From NCBI GenBank assembly GCA_052034625.1, contig JBPOII010000016.1, positions 1 to 52,309 of the forward strand: a DNA stretch of 52,309 bases, in the 5' to 3' direction. Below the pieces are notes generated by a model. The model had not been told where the DNA came from. It ran no database searches and worked only from the letters and a program-made list of their open reading frames with translations. The translations under genes and the position numbers were made by a program. Origin of the DNA: JAVBLP01 sp052034625 (GTDB taxonomy: Bacteria; Elusimicrobiota; Endomicrobiia; Endomicrobiales; Endomicrobiaceae). Positions 16,181-24,422 of the stretch are shown here, piece by piece (position 1 is the first letter of the stretch; each line of letters starts with the position of its first letter).

Positions 16181-16410
16181 TTGTTCCCCCTTTTTTATTG
16201 TTCTAAGTATACGTAAAGTTCTTGACTTTATTTATTAAATCTGTAATATTCTTATTGGCTGAGGTTTTGTCCAGAATGGAGATGGAGAGGGCTCTTTGAG
16301 TACTGCCTACTCCGGACAAAGCTTCGGCTTTCTATTTATATAAAAAAAAGAGTGGATTTTCCATAGCAAACACAAAAACAATTACGGATTAAAGACAAAA
16401 ACAGTAATTT
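16181..16410. other. intergenic region with inverted repeat and UUCG-type hairpin
   Basis: TTTGTCCAGA (16266-16275) is inverted as TCCGGACAAA (16311-16320), nine of ten positions. It is followed at once by AAAGC-TTCG-GCTTT (16318-16331), a hairpin with a stable tetraloop. No reading frame is supported. It could be a terminator or a small structured RNA; the T run is poor. Confidence 0.4.
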
Positions 16411-16414
16411 TTTA

Positions 16415-16590
16415 CCGTGTCATTCAGGAGAATCTTTGTCAGGAATCCAAGTAAAAAAAGACAAAATCAAAATGGATCACCGATTACAAAACTCGAAGAT
16501 GACCCTGAAGGGTCAGTTCGTAAACCGGCAAATATTTTTAAGTGAAGAGTTTTGCACACTTTTAATCGTCTGCAAAGGTGTGAGAGTAAA
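16415..16590 (+). repeat. diverged composite palindromic repeat next to tRNA-Arg
   Basis: The same order of modules as at 1150-1330: B with decayed arms (ATTCAGGA at 16422, TCAGGAAT ending 16446), ATCCAAGTAAAAAAAGAC, a decayed module C starting ATGGATCACCGATTAC, then GATGACCCTGAAGGGTCAGT (module D). It continues AAACCGGCAAATATTTTTAA and ends with the hairpin CACACTTTT/CAAAGGTGTG (16555-16582), ten bases from the tRNA gene. The arms no longer pair well, so this is an old copy. Confidence 0.7.
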
Positions 16591-16592
16591 CA

Positions 16593-16666
16593 CGCCCCAG
16601 AGAGGAGTTGAACCTCCAACCTTATCCTTAGGACGGATCTGCTCTATCCAGTTGAGCTACCGGGGC
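16593..16666 (-). tRNA. tRNA-Arg (anticodon CCT)
   Basis: A 74-base cloverleaf on the minus strand. The acceptor GCCCCGG pairs with CTGGGGC (one G-T), with discriminator G. The D stem is GCTC/GAGC, the anticodon loop GTCCTAA gives CCT, and the T arm is GGAGG-TTCAACT-CCTCT. The first anticodon-stem pair is a G-A mismatch. CCA is not encoded. Confidence 0.92.
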
Positions 16667-16696
16667 ACTATAAATTCAATTTTTATATCAAAAAGA

Positions 16697-17227
16697 TCAA
16701 TATTTCAAAATTGACAAAACATCAATGTTTTTATCTTCAATATTATTTCTTCCGTTAAGGAAAGTCAGTTCTATAACAAAAACAGCTCCTGCAACAATAC
16801 CTCCAAGTGCTTTTACAAGCTCTGATGCGGCAGTTACTGTTCCGCCTGTAGCAAGAAGATCATCAACTATAAGAACGTTTTCTCCGGCAGAAATTGCATC
16901 TTTGTGTATTTCCACTGTAGCAGTACCGTATTCAAGTTGATAAGATGCCGCTATAGTTTCAGCAGGCAGTTTCCCTTTTTTTCTTATAGTAACGAAAGGA
17001 AGATTCATTTTTACGGCCAGAGCTATACCAAAAAGAAAACCTCTGGATTCTATGCCTACAATCTTGTCTATCTTTTTGTCTTTGACCTGTTCCGACAAAA
17101 CATCTATAACTTCCTTAAAAAGAGATATATCTTTAAAAATAGGAGTAATGTCTTTAAAAACAACCCCTTTAACCGGAAAATCTTTTACATCTCTTATAGT
17201 TTCAGAAAGTCTTTTGGTTATATCCAT
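16697..17227 (-). CDS. apt: adenine phosphoribosyltransferase
   Basis: Salvages adenine to AMP using PRPP in the cytoplasm. At 176 residues it has the standard length. DFPVKGVVFKDITPIF (about 16-31) is the characteristic APT start, GIESRGFLFG (about 58-67) the core motif, RKKGKLPAETI (about 82-92) the flexible loop, and VLIVDDLLATGGTVTAA (about 117-133) the PRPP-binding loop. It lies five bases after the sigma-factor gene and is probably transcribed with it. Confidence 0.96.
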   Translation of the reverse strand: MDITKRLSETIRDVKDFPVKGVVFKDITPIFKDISLFKEVIDVLSEQVKDKKIDKIVGIESRGFLFGIALAVKMNLPFVTIRKKGKLPAETIAASYQLEYGTATVEIHKDAISAGENVLIVDDLLATGGTVTAASELVKALGGIVAGAVFVIELTFLNGRNNIEDKNIDVLSILKY

Positions 17228-17232
17228 TTATC

Positions 17233-18174
17233 TTAAGCTCTCCTGTCTTTGAGTTTTTTGCCTCGTCTTTCTACTTTTAGATTTTCATTTCTTTTATCGC
17301 TACGGTTTCTTCTGCTGTCAAGAAGTATCTTTTTTGCATCTTCTTTATCTATGAGATTATATCTTACAAAAATACCCTTAAGTCTCTTTAATGCTTTGAC
17401 TTCCAGTTGTCTTACTCTTTCTCTGGATATTTTAAGAACTTTGCCTGTTTCTTCTAATGACATAGGCTTTGTGCCGCCTATTCCGAAACGCATTCTGATT
17501 ATCTCTCTTTCTCTGTCTGGAAGATAATTTAAGGCAGTGCCTATATCAGCATTTGTTCTGATTATTTCCGTAATGGATTCCGGAGATTTAACTTTATCAT
17601 CAACAATTATATCTTTAATAAAAATATCGGAATCGTCACCTATCGGTGTTTCAAGAGAACTTGTACCATTAAATACTGAAGCTGCTTTCATGAGGTTCTT
17701 AGTCTGTTTTTTTGTCAGTTTAAGTTTTGCGGCAACTTCTTCGACGGAAGGATCTCTGTTGAGCTTTTCTCTAAGTTTGCTCCAAGTTTTCATCCAAAGA
17801 TTTAGAGAATCCCATATATGTGAAGGTATTCTTATAGTTTTCGTCTGATTTTCTATAGCTTTACGCATATACTGTTCGATCCAGTACACAGCATATGTTG
17901 AAAAAGCTACCCCTTTTGAAGTATCAAATTTTTCAACCGCTTTAATTAAACCCATATTACCTTCTTCTATCAAGTCCATAAAATCTATGCCTTTCTTCAT
18001 AAATTTTTTTGCTATGGGAATAACAAGTCTGTAATTTTGTTCTACAATCTTATCAAAGGCTTTCTTGTCTTTTTTCGATTTCTTCCATAACTCAGCCATC
18101 TCTTGTTTGGACAAAGGCTTAATGCCTCTGATTGCATTAAAATACAGTTGAAGAGGGTCAAATCTTGTATTCAT
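17233..18174 (-). CDS. RNA polymerase sigma-70 family factor
   Basis: A 313-residue sigma factor without region 1.1. Region 1.2 is DPLQLYFNAIRGIKPLSKQE (about 6-25). Region 2 includes GIDFMDLIEEGNMGLIKAVE and FSTYAVYWIEQYMRKAI (core binding and -10 recognition). Region 3 follows, with SLETPIGDD near residue 175. Region 4 has LPDREREIIRMRFG and SLEETGKVLKISRERVRQLE (the -35-binding helix-turn-helix). The C-terminus is extended by about 25 basic residues. It is of RpoD/RpoS type; whether it is the primary factor cannot be decided, since primary factors are usually longer. Start ATG follows AAGGAAGCTGA. Confidence 0.92.
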   Translation of the reverse strand: MNTRFDPLQLYFNAIRGIKPLSKQEMAELWKKSKKDKKAFDKIVEQNYRLVIPIAKKFMKKGIDFMDLIEEGNMGLIKAVEKFDTSKGVAFSTYAVYWIEQYMRKAIENQTKTIRIPSHIWDSLNLWMKTWSKLREKLNRDPSVEEVAAKLKLTKKQTKNLMKAASVFNGTSSLETPIGDDSDIFIKDIIVDDKVKSPESITEIIRTNADIGTALNYLPDREREIIRMRFGIGGTKPMSLEETGKVLKISRERVRQLEVKALKRLKGIFVRYNLIDKEDAKKILLDSRRNRSDKRNENLKVERRGKKLKDRRA

Positions 18175-18217
18175 TCAGCTTCCTTTTATTAACTTTTTAT
18201 GTATCTTTCTTAAAATA

Positions 18218-18291
18218 TCGGGGCGACTGGATTTGAACCAGCGGCCTCACGGTCCCGAACCGAGCGCTCTAGCCAGCTGAGCTACGCCCCG
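18218..18291 (-). tRNA. tRNA-Pro (anticodon CGG)
   Basis: Minus-strand cloverleaf: acceptor CGGGGCG/CGCCCCG with discriminator A, D stem GCTC/GAGC, anticodon loop TTCGGGA giving CGG, and a T arm with loop TTCAAAT. One mismatch is seen in the anticodon stem. It lies between the sigma-factor gene and panD. Confidence 0.93.
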
Positions 18292-18303
18292 AATGATTCC
18301 GCT

Positions 18304-18651
18304 TTAAAGTTCTACAGTTTTTATATATTTATTATTTCTATCAACAAAAACTTTTTTTGCCTTTATGGGCTTATCTGAAAGCGTAAAACCCATTATAATG
18401 ATCTCTTCACCTTTTTTTATAATGTGAGCGGCCGCTCCGTTCATGCATATTGTACCTGAACCTGATTTTCCGGGAATAATATAAGTCTCAAGACGCGCAC
18501 CTGTCGTATTTGAAACCACAAGCACTTTTTCACCTATCCAAAGACCTGCTTTATCGCAAAGATCAATATCAATAGTTATGCTTCCTTCATAATTTACATT
18601 AGCTTCAGTAACTGTAGCTTTGAAAATTTTAGAACTTAATACAAACTTCAT
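18304..18651 (-). CDS. panD: aspartate 1-decarboxylase precursor
   Basis: Makes beta-alanine for pantothenate. The 115-residue precursor cleaves itself between G23 and S24 in YEGSITID to form the pyruvoyl group. The conserved TYIIPGKSGSGTICMNGAAA (about 56-75) includes the tyrosine and the NGAAA loop of the active site. Length and motifs are standard. The ATG at 18651 follows GGAGTAAAGTAA. No panB or panC is beside it. Confidence 0.96.
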   Translation of the reverse strand: MKFVLSSKIFKATVTEANVNYEGSITIDIDLCDKAGLWIGEKVLVVSNTTGARLETYIIPGKSGSGTICMNGAAAHIIKKGEEIIIMGFTLSDKPIKAKKVFVDRNNKYIKTVEL

Positions 18652-18676
18652 TTACTTTACTCCAAAAAAATAAACT

Positions 18677-19708
18677 TCAATTAGCACTTTCATCTTTTTT
18701 AAGATAAACAACTCTTTGTGGAAGCGGTATTTCTATTTTCTCTTCTTCAAATCTTTTCTTAAGAGCTTTTATCACTTCGTGCACTATCAGCCCTCTTGAA
18801 TAAATATCTTTGACACGAAATATCAAAGAAAAGTTTATTGTTTGCTCACCAAACCCAGAAAATCTTACCAAGGGTTTAAAAGTTGTAACACCGCCGTCAT
18901 ATTTTGCAATAATATCTTCCGCAGCTTCAACCGCTATTTTTTCAACTTCTTCAAGGTTACTGCTATATGATACGCCGCAATTTACACTAACCGTAACTTC
19001 AGCACCATTGAAATGATGGTTGGTTATAATTGCAGAGGATATCTTACTGTTAGGAATCGTAACAACCAAATTGGATATTTCTCTTATGCGAGTAGTACGC
19101 CAATTGACTTCCATTATAGTGCCTTGCTGACCTGAGTCAAGACTTATATAATCGCCTCTCCTGATCTGCTTGCTTGCAAGTATATTTATACCTGCAAAAA
19201 AATTAGCCAGAGTATCTTGTAAAGCTAATGCTACTGCAAGAGAACCTACACCAAGTGCCGTTAAGATCGGAGTCAGCTTAACTCCGAACTGATTATTCAG
19301 TATAAATACAAGACCTACAAATATAATTGTAAACTTTATAATATTTACGCCGATCTTTTCAGCAACGGCTTTCCTAAAAGCTTTTGAAATAATATCTGCT
19401 GTCAGGAGAACAATAGAAAAAGAAAAAACAGCATAAAATATTTTTAAGAATACCGGATCTTTATGGTTTAAAGGAGACAGAACGGAAGCTATATACAAAC
19501 CGATTAAAAAGAACCAGAAGAATATATAGCTTTTTAACATTGACGGAGAGTCTTTGCTTAAATCCAATCCTATCTTAGCCAGTATCTTACGGATAAATTC
19601 CGCGAGATGTTTCCTAAACCAAAAACCCGCAAGAAAAATTATAGCAAAAACTGTAATGCTTTTAATCCACAACGCAAAGTCTGACTGGCTATTAAAAAAA
19701 TCTAACAT
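18677..19708 (-). CDS. MscS-family mechanosensitive channel
   Basis: A 343-residue inner-membrane protein with four or five membrane segments in the first 170 residues. The pore-lining helix region, ILTALGVGSLAVALALQDTL (about 134-153), is followed by NFFAGINILASKQIRRGDYI and GTIMEVNWRTTRIR, the beta domain typical of MscS. The C-terminus (about 245-343) is the alpha/beta vestibule with FSLIFRVKD. It would release solutes on osmotic downshock. It lies three bases after the DksA-like gene, suggesting cotranscription. Confidence 0.92.
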   Translation of the reverse strand: MLDFFNSQSDFALWIKSITVFAIIFLAGFWFRKHLAEFIRKILAKIGLDLSKDSPSMLKSYIFFWFFLIGLYIASVLSPLNHKDPVFLKIFYAVFSFSIVLLTADIISKAFRKAVAEKIGVNIIKFTIIFVGLVFILNNQFGVKLTPILTALGVGSLAVALALQDTLANFFAGINILASKQIRRGDYISLDSGQQGTIMEVNWRTTRIREISNLVVTIPNSKISSAIITNHHFNGAEVTVSVNCGVSYSSNLEEVEKIAVEAAEDIIAKYDGGVTTFKPLVRFSGFGEQTINFSLIFRVKDIYSRGLIVHEVIKALKKRFEEEKIEIPLPQRVVYLKKDESAN

Positions 19709-19712
19709 TTAA

Positions 19713-20069
19713 TTATTTCCTGGGTCTTTCAGCTTCTTCTTGACACTGTATGCAGTATCTGCTCCAAGGTATTGCATTTAATCTTTCAATCGGAATCTCA
19801 CAGTCGCAGCATTCGCATTTGCCATAATTTCCTTTTTCGATCTTTGTAAGAGCGTCATTTATGGCATCAAGAGTTATTTTGTCATTTGCGGCAAGTTCAA
19901 AATACATTTCTCTTTCACTATTTTGAGTTGCGGTATCTATTTCATCTCCGACATTAGTATCAACAGCATCCGTATCTCTTTCTCTTTGAGCATTCCGGAC
20001 CTTATTAAGGAGTTCTGTTCTTCTTTGTATCAGAATTTTTTTGAAAGTTACCATATCTTTCTTTTTCAT
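19713..20069 (-). CDS. DksA/TraR-family zinc-finger protein
   Basis: A 118-residue protein with an N-terminal helical hairpin (about 5-80), including DTNVGDEIDTATQNSEREMY, and a C-terminal four-cysteine zinc finger: YGKCECCDCEIPIERLNAIP then RYCIQCQEE. DksA-like proteins bind in the RNA polymerase secondary channel and tune the response to ppGpp; shorter ones may act differently. The usual DxxDxA tip motif of true DksA is not obvious. Start ATG follows CGGAGCTGATT. It lies 15 bases after the decarboxylase gene. Confidence 0.88.
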   Translation of the reverse strand: MKKKDMVTFKKILIQRRTELLNKVRNAQRERDTDAVDTNVGDEIDTATQNSEREMYFELAANDKITLDAINDALTKIEKGNYGKCECCDCEIPIERLNAIPWSRYCIQCQEEAERPRK

Positions 20070-20084
20070 AATCAGCTCCGTTTT

Positions 20085-21578
20085 TTAATTTGTAAAAACC
20101 TTTACTGTTTTCAACATTTCTGTTTCCTGGCCGCTAACCCTTATATCTTTTGAAGACATATCTTTTAAATAATCAACTATTTCTTTTGTAATTCTTTCCC
20201 CCGGGATAAGTACCGGAATTCCAGGAGGATATGGTGTAAGCGTTTGTGCCGCAACATGTCCTACAGCTTTATCTAAAGCCACACGTGTAGTGCTGTTTGA
20301 AAGGAATACATCTCTTGGCATCATAACCATCTCGGTAGCCAATGAAGGTATTTGTAATATCCAATTCTTTTGCTTGCCTTGATATTTTTTACTTATCTCT
20401 TTAAGAGCACTTACGAAAGCTTCAACATCTGATTTATTTGAACCTTCTCCCATAATAGCCACAAGGTTAAAAATATCAGCATAGTCAAGCTGTATATTAT
20501 ATTCTTTTGCAAGTATACTTTCGATTTCATAACCCGAAAGTCCTGTTTTCGTTACATTTACCGTAAGCTTTGTAAGATCAAGATCAAAACCTAGTTTTTT
20601 TATTTCAGGGCGTGTTATACATTTCATTGAAGGTATTTCATTGTTTATAGCTGCTCTTCCCCACTCGGCAGCCTCTATGACTTTATCAAATGTTTCAGAA
20701 CCTTTTAAAAATGCCTGTCTTCTTGCAAGGTCAATAGTGGCAAGAGTCAGATAATTAGGACTTGTAGTCTGAAGCATCGAAACTATCTTTTTCACTCTGT
20801 TAAAATCAATAAGTTTAGTATTATAGTGAAGTACTGAACCTTGAGACATAGCCGACAATATTTTATGTGTTGACTGTACACAAAGATCTGCTCCTGCTTC
20901 TATAGCGGAACGAGGTAATTGTTTATTGAATATAAGATGCGGACCGTGGGCTTCATCAACAAGAACGATTTTTCCTCTTCTGTGACACAGATCAATTATC
21001 TTATCAAGCTCGGTAACGATACCGTTATAAGTAGGGCTTGTAATAAATACGGCTTTAGCTTCAGGATATCTGTCCAATGCCTCTTTGATTTGATCGTATG
21101 TAGAGTTAAATATCATATCGAGGTTTTGATCTATTTTAGGTTGTATCCATATAGGCCACAAACCGGCCATTATGATACCGGCCATTATTGATTTATGAGA
21201 GCTTCTTGAAACTATTATTGAATCTCCGGGATCGCATGCCGCAAGGAACATTGCCATATTCCCTACAGATGTTCCGTTAACGAGAAATAGTGAGTGTTTT
21301 ACCCCGTATGCTTCAGCCATAAGTTCCTGGGCTTTCTTTATAGGTCCTACGGGATCATGAAGAGAATCGACTTCATCAAATACGGTTACATCGAATTTAA
21401 AAGTTTCTTCACCTATATAATCTTTAAGTTTTTTATCTATACTGCGTCCGTTTTTGTGTCCGGGACAATGAAAAGAAATGACATCTCTTTTTGCATGTGC
21501 CATAAGGATATCAAATAATGGAGCTTTAGACTGTTTGGCTAATAAAGTTTTGGTTTTCTTTTTAGTTTTCTTTCTCAT
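20085..21578 (-). CDS. Orn/Lys/Arg decarboxylase family protein
   Basis: A 497-residue PLP enzyme of the short SpeA/YaaO-like type (fold I). FHCPGHKNGRSIDKKL (about 35-50), NGTSVGNMAMFLAACDPGD (about 101-119), LVDEAHGPHL (about 205-214) and the PLP lysine in QSTHKILSAMSQGS (near residue 236) are all present. The C-terminal domain has TPYPPGIPVLIPGERIT, typical of the family. It would decarboxylate arginine, lysine or ornithine. Arginine or lysine is more usual for this subgroup, giving agmatine or cadaverine. The polyamine genes at 3008-5363 may use its product. Confidence 0.92.
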   Translation of the reverse strand: MRKKTKKKTKTLLAKQSKAPLFDILMAHAKRDVISFHCPGHKNGRSIDKKLKDYIGEETFKFDVTVFDEVDSLHDPVGPIKKAQELMAEAYGVKHSLFLVNGTSVGNMAMFLAACDPGDSIIVSRSSHKSIMAGIIMAGLWPIWIQPKIDQNLDMIFNSTYDQIKEALDRYPEAKAVFITSPTYNGIVTELDKIIDLCHRRGKIVLVDEAHGPHLIFNKQLPRSAIEAGADLCVQSTHKILSAMSQGSVLHYNTKLIDFNRVKKIVSMLQTTSPNYLTLATIDLARRQAFLKGSETFDKVIEAAEWGRAAINNEIPSMKCITRPEIKKLGFDLDLTKLTVNVTKTGLSGYEIESILAKEYNIQLDYADIFNLVAIMGEGSNKSDVEAFVSALKEISKKYQGKQKNWILQIPSLATEMVMMPRDVFLSNSTTRVALDKAVGHVAAQTLTPYPPGIPVLIPGERITKEIVDYLKDMSSKDIRVSGQETEMLKTVKVFTN

Positions 21579-21600
21579 TTTTCTTTCTCAAAAAATAAAA

Positions 21601-21674
21601 TGCCCGGTAGAAGACTCGAACTTCTGACCCCTTCCATGTCAAGGAAGTACTCTAACCAACTGAGCTAACCGGGC
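21601..21674 (-). tRNA. tRNA-Val (anticodon GAC)
   Basis: Minus-strand cloverleaf: acceptor GCCCGGT with 3' ACCGGGC and discriminator A, D stem GCTC/GAGT, anticodon stem CTTCC/GGAAG with loop TTGACAT giving GAC, and T arm AGAAG-TTCGAGT-CTTCT. CCA is not encoded. Confidence 0.94.
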
Positions 21675-21737
21675 GGCTACATTGAAATTATAAATCACGA
21701 ATAACAGAATACTGAAATTCGTATTTATTTTTTAAAT

Positions 21738-21809
21738 AGGTGCGGGTCGGAATTGAACCGACGAATAACAGTTTTGCAGACTGCTCCCTTACCACTTGGG
21801 TACCGCACC
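21738..21809 (-). tRNA. tRNA-Cys (anticodon GCA)
   Basis: Minus-strand cloverleaf of 72 bases: acceptor GGTGCGG/CCGCACC, anticodon stem GCAGT/ACTGT with loop CTGCAAA giving GCA, and T arm with loop TTCAATT. Discriminator T is the known identity base of tRNA-Cys. It lies 63 bases upstream of tRNA-Val on the same strand. Confidence 0.94.
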
Positions 21810-21876
21810 ATTAAATTGATGTTTGAGTATATAAAATATACTTATATTAGTCAAGACTAAAGACAGTAAAAATAGA

Positions 21877-21955
21877 GATAATTATAAATCAAAGACAAAG
21901 GGCAGAAAGCAAAATACAAAAAGCATCCCCGATTATAGATTTCGGGGATAACAAA
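21877..21955 (+). repeat. dispersed repeat, modules A-like and C
   Basis: An A-like stretch (ATTATAAATCAAAGACAAAG) leads to module C with arms ATCCCCGA (21925-21932) and TCGGGGAT (21942-21949) around TTATAGATT. The left flank reads AGCATCC where other copies have ATGGATCC. It lies between tRNA-Cys and the phosphoribosyltransferase gene. Confidence 0.65.
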
Positions 21956-21977
21956 GAAAACGGCAGTTAACAGTGAA

Positions 21978-22496
21978 TTAAACAGTTTGGCGGGATTGCG
22001 GAATATATGCCGCAACAACAGAGGCGCAGACATACGATGCACCTGCTGTTTTCAATACCTTTGTTATCTCTTCAAGAGTAGCACCTGAAGCTGTAACATC
22101 ATCAATTATACAAATCTTCTCACCGCCTGCAAGTTTTGCGGAAAAAGAATTTTCTATTTCTTTAAAGCGTTCTTCATTTGGAAGAGTTTTAAGCTGTTTC
22201 GTATGTTTTATCTTTTCCAAAACATCATATCTCAAAGGTTTTCCGGTTTTTTTGGAAATTACTTCTGCCAAATTTAACGAATAATTCTGTCGGTCAGTAT
22301 CGATGAAAGGGACAAATACATAAAAATCAAAAGAATCCAAAAAACCTGACTCTAGCTCCATTCGCTCACAAAGAAAATGAGCATACTTGTCAAAGGTTTC
22401 ACAATGAAGTTTAAAGTCCCTCATAAACAAATGGAACTTTTCTATGTCATCATAGTTTACAGCATAAATAAGACGATCAAGATTTTTTATAGTCAT
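21978..22496 (-). CDS. ComF-like phosphoribosyltransferase-domain protein
   Basis: The C-terminal half has a type I phosphoribosyltransferase fold with PRPP loop KICIIDDVTASGATLEEI (about residues 125-142). The middle has FVPFIDTDRQNYSLNLAEVI and KHTKQLKTLPNEER, which resemble ComF/GntX (KxTxxQxxLxxxER). The N-terminal zinc ribbon usual in ComF is absent. ComF-like proteins take part in DNA uptake in competent bacteria; the role here is unproven. The start is uncertain: ATG at 22496 is used, but an in-frame TTG at 22517 has GGAAGA nearby. It overlaps the end of rfbD. Confidence 0.75.
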   Translation of the reverse strand: MTIKNLDRLIYAVNYDDIEKFHLFMRDFKLHCETFDKYAHFLCERMELESGFLDSFDFYVFVPFIDTDRQNYSLNLAEVISKKTGKPLRYDVLEKIKHTKQLKTLPNEERFKEIENSFSAKLAGGEKICIIDDVTASGATLEEITKVLKTAGASYVCASVVAAYIPQSRQTV

Positions 22497-23328
22497 ATTC
22501 TTTGCAAAACCTTTCAAGAGATTCTTCCCAAGAAGGTATTTTTATTCCGAGAGAAGAAGATATCAGCTTATTTGACATAGGCGTAAAAAGCGGTCTTTTT
22601 GTTTTCAGACCAAAACTTTCTGAAGGAACAGGGAGTAAGACATTATCCATATTTTTTAATTCAATATATTTTTTAGCAAGTTCATATCTGGAAGCATATC
22701 CTGAGTTAGCGAGATGATAAATGCCGTTTAAACCGGTTTTAACGGCTTTTAAAGTTGTGTTTGCTATGTCAAAGGTAAAAGAGGGTACGGATACTTCATC
22801 AGCACTGATTTTAAGTGTTTTAGAGTTTTGAGCCCATTGTGAAAGTTTGAACAAAAAATTTTGTTTACCTTCTCCGATAACCCAGCTTAAACGCAAAATA
22901 AGATTTTTATCGGCAAGCTTTGCTTTTTCTTCCCCCTCATATTTGCTGAGTGCATATTTATTTATGGGGTTTGTTTTATCGCTTTCAACATAAAAGTCTT
23001 TTTTCTCTCCGTCAAAAACATAATCGGTGCTGAAATGAATAAATTCAGCTCCAATCTCATTACTTTCAAGAGCAAGCAGCTCAACTGCATCTCTGTTTAC
23101 AAGAAATGCTTTGTCCGGATTTTCTTCTGCATCATCAACAAGGTTAAAAGCAGCACAGTTTATTATATGCGTGGGTTTATATTTTTTTGTAATTGCACTT
23201 ATATCTGATCTATTGGTTATATCTAATTCTTTTTCGGAAGGAGCTAGAAAGTCTGTTTTTTTTGCAGTAAACAATTTTACAAATTCTTTCGCCAACTGTC
23301 CCGATGAACCCGTTATTAAAATTTTCAA
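22477..23328 (-). CDS. rfbD: dTDP-4-dehydrorhamnose reductase
   Basis: A 283-residue short-chain dehydrogenase that reduces dTDP-4-keto-L-rhamnose to dTDP-L-rhamnose. It has the N-terminal Rossmann motif ILITGSSGQLAKEF (3-16), HFSTDYVFDGEK near residue 98 and the catalytic Y-x-x-x-K in NKYALSKYEGEE near residue 128. LILRLSWVIGEGKQNFL is the typical RfbD segment. It starts ten bases after rfbC. rfbA and rfbB are not in the window. Confidence 0.93.
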   Translation of the reverse strand: MKILITGSSGQLAKEFVKLFTAKKTDFLAPSEKELDITNRSDISAITKKYKPTHIINCAAFNLVDDAEENPDKAFLVNRDAVELLALESNEIGAEFIHFSTDYVFDGEKKDFYVESDKTNPINKYALSKYEGEEKAKLADKNLILRLSWVIGEGKQNFLFKLSQWAQNSKTLKISADEVSVPSFTFDIANTTLKAVKTGLNGIYHLANSGYASRYELAKKYIELKNMDNVLLPVPSESFGLKTKRPLFTPMSNKLISSSLGIKIPSWEESLERFCKEYDYKKS

Positions 23329-23338
23329 AACAACACCT

Positions 23339-23887
23339 CTAAAAATTATTTTCTGCTTCTTTCAATACCGGATAAGCCATATCTTTCTCGGAAACCACAG
23401 GCTCTTTGGTATGCCACGAAATATTGATAGAAGGATCATTATAAATTATTCCTCTTTCATGCTGCGGAGAATAAACTTCAGTACAAAAATATTCAAATTG
23501 GGCCGTCTCGGACAGAACTTCAAAACCGTGAGCAAAACCTTCAGGTATATAGGCCATATTAAACTGCTCGCTGTCAAGAATTATTCCAACCCATTTTCCA
23601 AATGTCGGAGAATTTTTTCTTATATCTACCGCAACATCAAATATTTTTCCGGCAACCGCTCTTACTATTTTCCCCTGTGCAAAAGGACTCAACTGATAAT
23701 GAAGCCCCCTTATCACGCCTTTTGTGGATTGTGATAAATTGATTTGTTTGATCTGCTTATTTATCCCTGCTTCAGCAAAATCCTTATCCTTAAAAAGTTC
23801 CGCAAAAAACCCTCTAGGATCTTCAAACTTTTTTGGCTGTATATGAAAAACATCAGGTATTGAAAGGCGTTCAAATTTAAAAGGCAT
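23339..23887 (-). CDS. rfbC: dTDP-4-dehydrorhamnose 3,5-epimerase
   Basis: A 182-residue cupin epimerase of the dTDP-rhamnose pathway. FEDPRGFFAELFKDKDF (about 22-38), INLSQSTKGVIRGLHYQ (about 50-66, with the catalytic histidine in RGLHYQ), YIPEGFAHGFEVLSE (about 118-132) and the tyrosine in CTEVYSPQHERGI are all present. The ATG at 23887 is chosen over upstream in-frame starts because GGAG lies eight bases before it and the longer form would run into the preceding gene. It would modify nucleotide sugars for surface polysaccharide. Confidence 0.93.
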   Translation of the reverse strand: MPFKFERLSIPDVFHIQPKKFEDPRGFFAELFKDKDFAEAGINKQIKQINLSQSTKGVIRGLHYQLSPFAQGKIVRAVAGKIFDVAVDIRKNSPTFGKWVGIILDSEQFNMAYIPEGFAHGFEVLSETAQFEYFCTEVYSPQHERGIIYNDPSINISWHTKEPVVSEKDMAYPVLKEAENNF

Positions 23888-23891
23888 TTTA

Positions 23892-24410
23892 TCACTCCAA
23901 TAGATTTTGCTTTGCTTCATAATAATCACCGGCTGTTATTCTATAAGAATTCCCCTCAATACCATTAACTATGGCAGCACCGTACTTCACGCCGAAAAAG
24001 ATGCTTGGGAACTGTTCATATAGCGTTATTCTTGTATCCGGCCCAAAAGACGCATCAACATAACCTGCAAGCAGCACTCTTATATTTTTCACTTTGCTTT
24101 TTGTTTCAATCTTTGAGATCTCAAGCTGTCTTGTAATGGGGTTTTTCATAATGATTATGCCTTGATTGCTTTCAAGTGTTATAACCACGGTATTGAATAT
24201 TTTTATCATCACGGTACCGTTTCCGGCGGTGATCATTGAACCATAGAGAATTTCAGGTACATCGCCAGGATCTTTATATGTTTTAATTTCGCCATTAGGC
24301 GTTTTTATATTTACAGCAGCATCTATTCTCATTATATTAACATAATCAGTTGCATAAACATTCGCCGAAAAAAACAGAATTGCAGCTATAAATAAAATGT
24401 ATTTTTTCAC
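23892..24410 (-). CDS. exported protein, FecR-like beta domain
   Basis: A 172-residue protein with a clear signal peptide (about 1-20, ending SANVYA). The mature part looks like the FecR/LysM-free periplasmic beta domain: VNIKTPNGEIKTYKDPGDVP, then GSMITAGNGTVMIKIFNTVV and FGVKYGAAIVNG. FecR-type domains often read 'G..I.TG..S.a.i.f.dGs.i.l', which fits loosely. No anti-sigma region is seen. It lies between the GH94 gene and rfbC with short gaps. Function unknown. Confidence 0.65.
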   Translation of the reverse strand: MKKYILFIAAILFFSANVYATDYVNIMRIDAAVNIKTPNGEIKTYKDPGDVPEILYGSMITAGNGTVMIKIFNTVVITLESNQGIIIMKNPITRQLEISKIETKSKVKNIRVLLAGYVDASFGPDTRITLYEQFPSIFFGVKYGAAIVNGIEGNSYRITAGDYYEAKQNLLE

Positions 24411-24422
24411 ATTAATATCCTT

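Noticed and set aside
16436..16714. 92-codon plus-strand frame
   Set aside because: It runs through a decayed repeat and straight across tRNA-Arg, so it is not a gene.
21601..21809. tRNA pair as an attachment site for an integrated element
   Set aside because: No integrase gene and no duplicated tRNA 3' end are visible nearby; neighbouring genes are ordinary chromosomal genes.
23111..23734. 207-codon frame opposite rfbC and rfbD
   Set aside because: It is the long antisense shadow of two clearly recognised genes, with low-complexity F/I/S-rich content.
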